Origin: JAUUZT01 sp964654015
GTDB lineage: Bacteria; Chloroflexota; Dehalococcoidia; GIF9; AB-539-J10
DNA: 5,205 bases
Direction: 5' to 3'
Assembly (NCBI GenBank): GCA_964654015.1
Contig: CAZZHQ010000163.1
Location: forward strand, 1 to 5,205
This document shows positions 1 through 3,917 of this stretch, piece by piece (the stretch's first letter is position 1; each line of letters begins with the position of its first letter). The position numbers were made by a program, and so were the translations under genes. The notes below the pieces were generated by a model. That model made no database searches. It had not been told where the DNA came from and saw nothing but the letters and a program-made list of their open reading frames with translations.

Positions 1-30
1 AGGATGCAAGACGAAGAGTCTCAAATATGA
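1..30 (+). CDS. C-terminal end of an upstream gene (partial)
   Basis: The frame starting at base 1 reads R-M-Q-D-E-E-S-Q-I and then stops at TGA (28-30). Only these nine codons are inside the window, so no function can be given. The case for a real gene end is the ATGA overlap with the next ORF, an arrangement typical of translationally coupled genes. It could equally be a chance open stretch. Confidence 0.4.
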   Translation, partial: RMQDEESQI

Positions 31-137
31 AAGTTCGTGTTATACAGGTGGACGACCAGGTTACTCAATATCTGTTCGAGGCATACGCCGTTTTAGGGCT
101 AGGGACAACTAAATTTAACGACTTTTGGACTCATTAA
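27..137 (+). CDS. Small ORF, 36 aa, unknown function
   Basis: The ORF begins at the ATG of an ATGA overlap with the preceding frame and reads MKVRVIQVDDQVTQ, then YLFEAYAVLGLG, ending FNDFWTH before TAA. There is no strong Shine-Dalgarno sequence of its own (only AAGAG about 10 nt upstream), so expression would depend on coupling to the upstream gene. The composition (charged start, aromatic residues near the end) is protein-like, but I recognise no family. It is convergent with the zinc-ribbon gene, whose stop lies 13 bp away, leaving no room for a terminator hairpin between them. It may be a genuine small protein or the out-of-frame tail of a gene left of the window. Confidence 0.4.
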   Translation: MKVRVIQVDDQVTQYLFEAYAVLGLGTTKFNDFWTH

Positions 138-150
138 TTATATTGGCAGT

Positions 151-525
151 TTAGCATTGCCAGCCTGTGTCTTCTTCCATAATTGTCCCGATATTGCACT
201 GAGGACATATATCATCTACCAGCTCAAGTACCGTTCTCACCCAATTTGAATGGCAACTGGGACAATTTCTCATTTGTTTGTCTACATCCAACTCGAACTG
301 GCTGAGGCAGCTTAAACACAAACAATAAGAATTATGCCCAGTCGTCTCACGTATCAATTCGTCTGACGCATCTTTACCCAATACCTCGTAGACAACACCC
401 ATTTCCGCAGGATGAGGACATACTATTTTTTCTCCATGACTGTTTTTAACATACATATAGCTTCCCCAACCTTGGGGAAAAGACAGATTGCAGTTCGTAC
501 ACCGATAGTTGTAAATTACTGGCAT
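151..525 (-). CDS. Multi-zinc-ribbon small protein, 124 aa
   Basis: The protein has cysteines in a zinc-ribbon pattern. C9-x2-C12 is followed by C36 and H38. C70-x2-C73 (with C68 beside it) is followed by C88-x2-C91. C107-x2-C110 is followed by a C-terminal C124. The middle set (CLSC followed by CPSC) is the clearest ribbon. Such rubredoxin-like knuckles usually stabilise small domains that bind nucleic acid or protein; no catalytic motif is visible. The ATG start (523-525) lies one base after the stop of the 119-aa gene (527-529) and has no good Shine-Dalgarno of its own, so it is probably translated by coupling from that gene. No signal peptide or membrane segment is present, so it should be cytosolic. 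The zinc-ribbon assignment is fairly secure; the biological role is unknown. Confidence 0.75.
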   Translation of the reverse strand: MPVIYNYRCTNCNLSFPQGWGSYMYVKNSHGEKIVCPHPAEMGVVYEVLGKDASDELIRETTGHNSYCLCLSCLSQFELDVDKQMRNCPSCHSNWVRTVLELVDDICPQCNIGTIMEEDTGWQC

Positions 526-526
526 A

Positions 527-886
527 TTATAGTTTTATCAGTATTTCTTCCTTTAAGTCCTTTAAGAATTCCCGACTGAACATATCTTGCCTGATAGCTT
601 CCCGTATCAATTCCAAGAATACTGGCTCTTCAACCATGGGAGGACCACCGCCGTGTGCCATTTTGCCCTGCGTCTTATCCGTCGAAATCCAATAATTGAA
701 CCACAACACTTCACCCAAAGACGGAGACTCCAACTTCAATATCTTAGGATCATATCCAACGTGACCATGCTTATCATCATCCCATTCAAGTGGCTCATGC
801 AGCGTTGCTACTTTCTTAACTTTCCACTCGTGAACACCTTTGTACCAGGGAGTAACTGTATCTCCCACTCCACTTGTTATTTTCAC
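527..886 (-). CDS. Conserved-looking hypothetical protein, 119 aa, first gene of a minus-strand operon
   Basis: I do not recognise this protein. It is soluble, with a basic, aromatic-rich N-terminal part (PWYKGVHEWKVKKV, residues 13-26) that could form beta strands. An acidic cluster EWDDD (34-38) and a Gly/Pro-rich turn MAHGGGPPMVEEP (76-88) follow, then a charged helical C-terminus from about residue 89. The first possible start is GTG at 884-886. However, the perfect AGGAGG at 888-893 ends only one base before it, which is too close. ATA (878-880) sits 7 nt from the AGGAGG, and a GTG at 866-868 is too far. The true start is therefore uncertain by a few codons. A promoter at 909-937 serves it, and the zinc-ribbon gene follows after one base. 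The two products may act together, but nothing shows how. Confidence 0.7.
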   Translation of the reverse strand: MKITSGVGDTVTPWYKGVHEWKVKKVATLHEPLEWDDDKHGHVGYDPKILKLESPSLGEVLWFNYWISTDKTQGKMAHGGGPPMVEEPVFLELIREAIRQDMFSREFLKDLKEEILIKL

Positions 887-887
887 A

Positions 888-893
888 CCTCCT
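888..893 (-). promoter_or_regulatory. Ribosome binding site AGGAGG
   Basis: On the minus strand the sequence reads AAAGGAGGTGTGAAAATAAC. The AGGAGG is a full-consensus Shine-Dalgarno. Its distance is one base to the in-frame GTG and seven bases to an in-frame ATA, so the site is strong but its start codon is ambiguous. The reading frame upstream of it has no ATG, GTG or TTG before an in-frame TGA at 929-931. Confidence 0.75.
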
Positions 894-908
894 TTGATTA
901 ATAGCGGT

Positions 909-937
909 AATTTACACGCATTCGTCGATCAGGTCAA
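909..937 (-). promoter_or_regulatory. Minus-strand sigma70-type promoter for the 119-aa/zinc-ribbon operon
   Basis: Read on the minus strand, TTGACC (932-937) is separated by exactly 17 bp from TAAATT (909-914). These match the -35 and -10 consensus in five of six and four to five of six positions. Transcription would begin near 902, giving a very short leader that carries the AGGAGG. Position and spacing fit the operon below it well. Confidence 0.65.
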
Positions 938-1036
938 GAATTCCCACGTTGATTTAGCCGAATGTATGGCCAAGGTTAATATGGATAGCCGATTTATAAT
1001 ATATAGCGCCGTAATGACTCACGAAGGGACAGGTAC

Positions 1037-1062
1037 GATCAAATAGCTTCAACCTACTGCCC
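1037..1062 (+). repeat. Diverged 26-bp direct repeat, copy 1
   Basis: This stretch (GATCAAATAGCTTCAAC, followed by CTGCCC at its end) matches 1499-1524 at 21 of 26 positions without gaps. Copy 1 lacks the CAGCT/AGCTG inverted arms that make copy 2 a small hairpin. The two copies flank the promoter and structured leader, 462 bp apart. Confidence 0.45.
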
Positions 1063-1111
1063 GCTTATACGTATAGGACATTGCTCCTTACTAATATGAT
1101 TGGCGGAAGCT

Positions 1112-1141
1112 AATACCCCACCATTTATTAAGAAATGGTAT
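1112..1141. repeat. AATACCCC element with adjoining hairpin (left-arm-like)
   Basis: AATACCCC (1112-1119) is followed by a perfect inverted repeat ACCATTT/AAATGGT (1120-1126 and 1133-1139, loop ATTAAG). The 5' part resembles the left arm of the hairpin downstream of the ATPase gene: AATACCCC, then CATTTAT here against TATTTAT there, and TCCGG against CCCGG about 36 bp in. Just upstream, ATTGGCGG (1099-1106) equals part of that hairpin's right arm. Confidence 0.4.
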
Positions 1142-1156
1142 ATCCGGTTTTACTCC

Positions 1157-1192
1157 ATGTCATATAAACCATATAGTATGCATATATGGCAT
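1157..1192. repeat. AT-rich nested palindrome
   Basis: ATGTCATATA (1157-1166) is an inverted repeat of TATATGGCAT (1183-1192) with one mismatch. An alternative inner pair, CCATATA (1169-1175) and TATATGG (1183-1189), is perfect. The site lies 48 bp upstream of the plus-strand -35 box and could be an operator or an easily melted region. No known consensus is matched. Confidence 0.35.
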
Positions 1193-1200
1193 CTTTTACG

Positions 1201-1258
1201 ATGTACATTCCGGTAATATTCTTTAGCTATAAACCACACTTGACAAAATGTACATTTT
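1201..1258. promoter_or_regulatory. Paired ATGTACAT operator candidates
   Basis: The perfect 14-bp palindrome AAAATGTACATTTT (1245-1258) fills most of the promoter spacer and includes the last base of the -35 box. Its 8-bp core ATGTACAT also occurs at 1201-1208, 47 bp upstream centre to centre. A dimeric repressor bound at the promoter copy would block RNA polymerase, and the upstream copy could support looping or cooperative binding. No regulator gene is identifiable in the window. Confidence 0.4.
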
Positions 1259-1269
1259 CGTGATATATT
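1240..1269 (+). promoter_or_regulatory. Strong sigma70/sigmaA-type promoter upstream of the leader RNA and ATPase gene
   Basis: The perfect -35 box TTGACA (1240-1245) is followed after 18 bp by TATATT (1264-1269), a five-of-six -10 match. The expected start of transcription is near 1276. The first downstream open frame of size begins at 1562, so the transcript would have a leader of about 285 nt interrupted by an intrinsic terminator at 1395-1438. Confidence 0.7.
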
Positions 1270-1275
1270 TTCATC

Positions 1276-1438
1276 GTGAGACACACAACTGAATAGACAA
1301 CCCTTGTATTAATGGGCCTGCTTTCATTAGTAGGAGCTGCGGGATTACCAGTCAAGTCTAGGCTGTGACTGTAACTCGCATGAAGGTAAAAAGTAAGGCG
1401 TTGTCAAAGAGAGAAATCTCTTTGGCCCGCCTTTTTTT
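1276..1438 (+). ncRNA. Structured leader RNA or small RNA ending at an intrinsic terminator; class unknown
   Basis: Between the promoter and terminator lies about 160 nt without a supported gene but with consecutive stem-loops. One is CCTGCT/AGTAGG around 1317-1334 (six pairs, one a G-U). A longer one runs 1338-1380: TGCG/CGCA at the base, then TTAC/GTAA, then AGTCA/TGACT, interrupted by small bulges, with an 11-nt loop. The terminator hairpin follows. I could not match it to the riboswitch classes I know by consensus; ACTGTAAC faintly recalls a cobalamin-riboswitch segment, but the rest does not fit. It is either a cis-acting attenuator of the ATPase gene or an independent small RNA. A short frame from 1312 (18 aa, MGLLSLVGAAG and onward) has no ribosome binding site. 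Confidence 0.45.
1395..1438 (+). terminator. Intrinsic (rho-independent) terminator in the leader
   Basis: A perfect 8-bp stem CAAAGAGA/TCTCTTTG (1405-1412 and 1417-1424) closes a GAAA tetraloop. It is extended at its base by AAGGCG/CGCCTT (1395-1400 and 1428-1433) across a small internal loop. Seven T residues follow (1432-1438). This is among the clearest signals in the window. I saw no obvious alternative pairing that would form an antiterminator. Confidence 0.85.
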
Positions 1439-1458
1439 ATTTGCCTAGAAGGAGGCGC

Positions 1459-1479
1459 ATGAATACAGGAGAGTTATAA
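1459..1479 (+). CDS. Possible 6-codon leader peptide MNTGEL
   Basis: ATG at 1459 follows AAGGAGG with only three bases between, then reads M-N-T-G-E-L-stop. The end of the ORF overlaps a perfect 12-bp palindrome, GAGTTATAACTC (1471-1482). A strong ribosome binding site in front of a tiny ORF between a terminator and the main gene suggests a leader peptide, but the tight spacing and short length leave chance likely. Confidence 0.2.
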   Translation: MNTGEL

Positions 1480-1498
1480 CTCACAAAAGAACGGTCAA

Positions 1499-1524
1499 GA
1501 TCAAACAGCTTTAACGAGCTGCCC
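1499..1524 (+). repeat. Diverged 26-bp direct repeat, copy 2
   Basis: This copy matches 1037-1062 at 21 of 26 positions. It contains CAGCT (1506-1510) and AGCTG (1517-1521), a perfect 5-bp inverted pair around TTAACG. It ends 26 bp before the ATPase ribosome binding site, so it lies in the 5' untranslated region and could fold or bind a protein. Confidence 0.45.
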
Positions 1525-1549
1525 AACATTTAACCAACATAAATAAATT

Positions 1550-1554
1550 AGGAG
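1550..1554 (+). promoter_or_regulatory. Ribosome binding site of the ATPase gene
   Basis: AGGAG lies seven bases before the ATG at 1562, ideal spacing that fixes this start. Confidence 0.85.
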
Positions 1555-1561
1555 AAATAAC

Positions 1562-2467
1562 ATGATAAAAGTAAAAAGGATATTAGGCATTATTGAACTG
1601 GCTATATATAGTGCCTACATTAAAGGTGAGCAGCCAGTAAGTGTATTAATTACAGCATCACCGGAAGCAGGCAAGACTAACCTGGTATTGAAGTTCTCGC
1701 ACAATAAGGGATGTCTAGAGCTTGGTGACGCAACTGCTTATGGAATTATTAAGTACTATGGCAAAAAGATTTGCACGCGAGAAATACGGCACTTGATTAT
1801 TCCAGACCTGGTGAAACCTATGAGCAGGCAAAAGGAAACCGTTCATAACCTCATAGCTTTTTTCAACAGTTTGATTGAGGAAGGCATTGTACGCACTGCT
1901 ACATATGCTGAACATCTGGAAGTAAAGCCCGGCGAGGATGACGATGAGGAGGAGAAGGATAACTGTGAGAAGAAAGACAGTGAGGACGACAACAATGAGG
2001 TTGATCGCCAGGCAATAGCGGTCAAATGTGGCCTAATTGCGACCTTAGCAAAAGAAATGATGCTCGATGGCAGACATCATTGGACACGCATGGGCTTTAT
2101 GTCACGCATGATCGTTGTATCATACGATTATGACATCATCACACAGGTACTGATACATGACGCTATTGCAGAAAGGCGATATCTGTCAGATGAAAAAATC
2201 ACCTTAAATCTGCCTGAAGAAGATGTCGAAATAAAGCTGAATAAGCAGAAAGCGATGGAAATCAGCAAACTGGCTACTCAGTTGGTTGCCCTGGATAAAT
2301 CCGGCAAAAACCCAGAGAAAGCGTATGGATTTAGGCTACAGAAGAATTTGCAGAGGCTGGCAATGGCAAATGCCCTGAAAAATGACAGAGACACAGTTAA
2401 TCAGGAGGATATAGAACGCATCCATAAGCTGTCACGCTTTATGAACCTAAACTACTACCCTATATAA
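1562..2467 (+). CDS. P-loop ATPase with MCM/AAA+-like C-terminal lid, 301 aa
   Basis: The protein has a Walker A motif ASPEAGKT (residues 32-39) after a strand VSVLIT. A Walker B-like HLIIPD (77-82) has D82 as the likely acidic residue. Residues 124-147 form a very acidic low-complexity insert (runs of D and E). GFMSRM (178-183) contains R182, a possible arginine finger. The C-terminus (about 256-296: FRLQKNLQRLAMANAL, then VNQEDIERIHKL) resembles the helical lid of MCM-type AAA+ ATPases, with R258 in the sensor-2 position. It is small and has no recognisable DNA-binding or nuclease domain. A role as a replication, remodelling or mobile-element ATPase is inference. The start is fixed by AGGAG seven bases upstream. 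It appears monocistronic: its leader has an attenuator-like terminator and a long hairpin with a T-run follows it. The ATPase fold is fairly sure; the biological role is unknown. Confidence 0.75.
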   Translation: MIKVKRILGIIELAIYSAYIKGEQPVSVLITASPEAGKTNLVLKFSHNKGCLELGDATAYGIIKYYGKKICTREIRHLIIPDLVKPMSRQKETVHNLIAFFNSLIEEGIVRTATYAEHLEVKPGEDDDEEEKDNCEKKDSEDDNNEVDRQAIAVKCGLIATLAKEMMLDGRHHWTRMGFMSRMIVVSYDYDIITQVLIHDAIAERRYLSDEKITLNLPEEDVEIKLNKQKAMEISKLATQLVALDKSGKNPEKAYGFRLQKNLQRLAMANALKNDRDTVNQEDIERIHKLSRFMNLNYYPI

Positions 2468-2479
2468 AGTCTTAAGTGT

Positions 2480-2570
2480 AATACCCCGCTATTTATAATA
2501 ATATGGGATACCCGGCAGAGGGAAATAGCAAACATACCATATATAAATAATTGGCGGGGTATTGCTTTTT
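2480..2570 (+). terminator. Long hairpin with T-run after the ATPase gene; possibly a repeat element
   Basis: A perfect 10-bp inverted repeat AATACCCCGC/GCGGGGTATT (2480-2489 and 2554-2563) is continued inward by ATTTATA/TATAAAT (2491-2497 and 2542-2548) and TATGG/CCATA (2502-2506 and 2537-2541). This makes an 84-nt imperfect hairpin. GCTTTTT follows directly (2564-2570). It begins 12 bp after the ATPase stop, so it plausibly terminates that transcript. The length and near-symmetric AATACCCC ends also fit a small palindromic repeat element. Confidence 0.6.
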
Positions 2571-2620
2571 AGGGGCCGGCCTTGCGAACGCACATGGCAG
2601 GGCCGTGCCCGATGGCTGTG
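2571..2620. repeat. GC-rich palindromic patch
   Basis: This roughly 50-bp island is much richer in G and C than its flanks. It contains the perfect palindrome GGCCGGCC (2574-2581) and a hairpin GGGC-CGT-GCCC (2600-2610) with outer CACA/TGTG arms (2591-2594 and 2617-2620). It lies immediately after the T-run of the hairpin above. An intergenic palindromic repeat or an insertion scar are both possible. Confidence 0.4.
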
Positions 2621-2862
2621 ACAAATAATCAATATACTGGTTTTAGAAATGCTGTTATAGATTTTACTGTAAAAAATACTTTCACCACTTTCTACATCCT
2701 GTCTCTTCACTTTATAAATGCCATGCCATATAAATGCCTCCGGCGGTTTATACCAACTGGCCTTCAATTTGTTTCATATACGCGATTTTAACGGCCTTGC
2801 TATTCCCGGACGCCCAATTACCTTCAGAGATACTTTTCTGTTGAATTTTGCCTTTTATAAGA
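2621..2862 (-). pseudogene. Possible frameshifted gene remnant, minus strand
   Basis: There is no good gene on the plus strand here, although a frame without a ribosome binding site runs 2594-2791. On the minus strand one frame reads SEGNWASGNSKAVKIAYM, KQIEG and then soon stops. The next frame continues WYKPPEAFIWHGIYKVKRQD and VESGESIFYSKIYN. Removing one C from the GGCC at about 2758-2761 joins these into one continuous, charged, protein-like sequence. No start with a ribosome binding site is visible, and the upstream part would run under the 60-aa plus-strand ORF, so the 5' end seems lost. I recognise no family. This could be a decayed gene truncated by rearrangement, a sequencing error, or coincidence. 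Confidence 0.3.
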
Positions 2863-3045
2863 ATGGTATCTGAGAAAATAATAAGTGTAAATACAACAAG
2901 GACTCCCGAAGGCCTTTGTCTGATTACAGCTAATAATGGGTATACCTGGTTGAAACTCTGTTGTTTTAGCAATACTGATACGATAAAATATCGGAAGCTT
3001 CGTAAAAAAGCGTTAGAAGCCCTGATACTTGAGGTGAACTTATGA
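2863..3045 (+). CDS. Small ORF, 60 aa, coupled to the cyclase-like gene
   Basis: The frame ends at TGA (3043-3045), overlapping the ATG of the next gene as ATGA, which supports a real coding unit read with it. ATG at 2863 is the likeliest start (TTG at 2848 is possible); neither has a strong Shine-Dalgarno. The protein starts MVSEKIISVNTTRTPEGLCL, which could form strands. After a central segment with a CC pair it ends in a basic helix (KYRKLRKKALEALILEVNL). I recognise no family; it might be a small partner or regulator of the cyclase-like protein, or the C-terminal remnant of a larger gene. Confidence 0.5.
   Translation: MVSEKIISVNTTRTPEGLCLITANNGYTWLKLCCFSNTDTIKYRKLRKKALEALILEVNL
3031..3036 (+). 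promoter_or_regulatory. Ribosome binding site of the cyclase-like gene
   Basis: GAGGTG lies five bases before ATG 3042, inside the end of the preceding ORF. It supports this start independently of the coupling overlap. Confidence 0.8.
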
Positions 3046-3746
3046 GCGATGAGATTGAATTTGACCCTAAATATCATGCGAAAAGATGGGTCAGCTATCT
3101 GGATTTGCTAGGGTTTACTGAGTTAACTCGCACCAGAGGAATCATCGATATATTTTCATACTATACTCGAGCCATTGAGCATTTCACTGAAGAGTACGGC
3201 ATTAAGCCCCATATTGATAAAACATGGTTTTCTGATACATTTCTCTTGTATACACCAGACGATTCAGCATCCTCTTTTACTGTTATTGAAGCTACAACTC
3301 GATGGTTCATTTACTTTCTTATTTGTGACAGTGAAGCTAAGCCGGTTCGTGGTGCGATGTCGTGTGATGATTTATATGCAGATAAAGACAGAAATATATT
3401 TTTCGGAAAAGCCCTTGTTGAAGCATATCATTATGGGGAAAATCAGGATTGGATTGGTTTTGTTCTGTCTCCATCAGCTATTAAACATATGGATGCGGTG
3501 GGTCTACCTGCAAGCGAAAGACTCAACTACGCATATTGGGATATCCCATATAAGCTCTGTAACAAAGAGCTTCAAAAGTGCTTGCCAGCTTGCATAATAG
3601 GTAATTGGACAGAGATAAATGGGAAGAACCCCTGCTTGGATAAGCTAGAAAACGTAAAAATTGTGCAGACCGACCCCAAGATTGTCATAAAGTATACAAA
3701 CACAATTAGTTTTCTGAAGGCAAACACAAGGCGATTAGTGAAGTAG
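3042..3746 (+). CDS. Divergent class III nucleotide cyclase-like protein, 234 aa
   Basis: The N-terminal part carries SYLDLLGFTELT (residues 18-29), matching the first metal-binding strand of class III adenylate/guanylate cyclases (D-x-x-G-F-T, here D21). WFSDTFLLY (62-70) supplies a second aspartate, D65, where the family has its second metal ligand. PVRGAMS (101-107) and IFFGKALVEAY (119-129) follow. This order (DLLGF, SDT, RGA, FGKAL.AY) is characteristic of a widespread, mostly uncharacterised bacterial family with a cyclase-like fold. Whether it makes a cyclic nucleotide is unknown; I cannot assign substrate-selecting residues. No membrane or sensor domain is present, so it should be cytosolic. 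The start is supported by GAGGTG and an ATGA overlap. At the 3' end another frame continues as KHKAISEVADARLRI before its own stop, so a late frameshift altering the tail is possible. The fold assignment is reasonably sure, the activity not. Confidence 0.65.
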   Translation: MSDEIEFDPKYHAKRWVSYLDLLGFTELTRTRGIIDIFSYYTRAIEHFTEEYGIKPHIDKTWFSDTFLLYTPDDSASSFTVIEATTRWFIYFLICDSEAKPVRGAMSCDDLYADKDRNIFFGKALVEAYHYGENQDWIGFVLSPSAIKHMDAVGLPASERLNYAYWDIPYKLCNKELQKCLPACIIGNWTEINGKNPCLDKLENVKIVQTDPKIVIKYTNTISFLKANTRRLVK

Positions 3747-3917
3747 CCGATGCCCGGTTAAGAATTTAGAAATAGTTGGAACGTGCGGAATATTGAGCGA
3801 GTCTGGCAGAATTTCGAGAACCTGTAAGTGTAAATTGGGGTATTCTACAGCGTCACACATAAGCGTATAATATCGGGCATGAAGGGCGGTAGTAATATTC
3901 AAAAGGTAAAAGATATC
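3747..3917. other. Intergenic region between the cyclase-like and DUF6804-like genes
   Basis: No supported plus-strand gene is present. A minus-strand frame is open throughout but has no ribosome binding site and overlaps coding ends at both sides. The segment contains GGGGTATT (3837-3844), the same 8-bp word as the hairpin after the ATPase gene, and a -10-like TATAAT. There is no clear terminator for the cyclase-like gene. Confidence 0.5.
3843..3871 (+). promoter_or_regulatory. Promoter candidate with consensus -10
   Basis: TATAAT (3866-3871) is a perfect -10 box. The -35 position 17 bp upstream holds TTCTAC (3843-3848), only a weak match. Transcription would start near 3878, which puts the ATG at 3879 at the extreme 5' end and favours the ATG at 3918 as the translation start. 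Confidence 0.45.

Larger units (their letters stand above)
887..1239. other. Intergenic region without a convincing gene; palindrome-rich
   Basis: No reading frame here has both a ribosome binding site and protein-like content. A plus-strand frame ending at 1046 is open across part of it but lies antisense to the 119-aa gene for its first half. The segment holds the minus-strand promoter, one half of a 26-bp direct repeat (1037-1062), a perfect 7-bp hairpin (1120-1139), an AT-rich nested palindrome (1157-1192) and an ATGTACAT site (1201-1208). It is best read as a regulatory or repeat region between divergently transcribed units. Confidence 0.6.

Noticed and set aside
587..901. Plus-strand frame of 104 codons
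   Set aside because: It is antisense to the 119-aa gene, which has its own promoter and ribosome binding site. The plus-strand product has no ribosome binding site and an unnatural composition.
840..1046. Plus-strand frame of 68 codons reaching into the intergenic region
   Set aside because: The first half is antisense to the 119-aa gene, and no ribosome binding site or homology cue was seen. The second half (HAFVDQVKNSHVDLAECMAK) is mildly protein-like but not enough to annotate.
1312..1368. 18-aa ORF (MGLLSLVGAAG and onward) within the leader RNA
   Set aside because: It has no ribosome binding site and lies across the predicted stem-loops. It is hydrophobic enough to be a leader or type I toxin-like peptide, but unsupported.
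1276..1438. Cobalamin or other known riboswitch
   Set aside because: Only the short ACTGTAAC recalls a cobalamin-riboswitch segment. The other conserved boxes are missing, and no T-box, SAM, glycine, TPP or c-di-GMP consensus was recognised.
2748..3077. Minus-strand frame of 109 codons
   Set aside because: Its 5' two thirds are antisense to the 60-aa ORF and the cyclase-like gene start and read unnaturally. Only the 3' third was kept, as part of the possible gene remnant.
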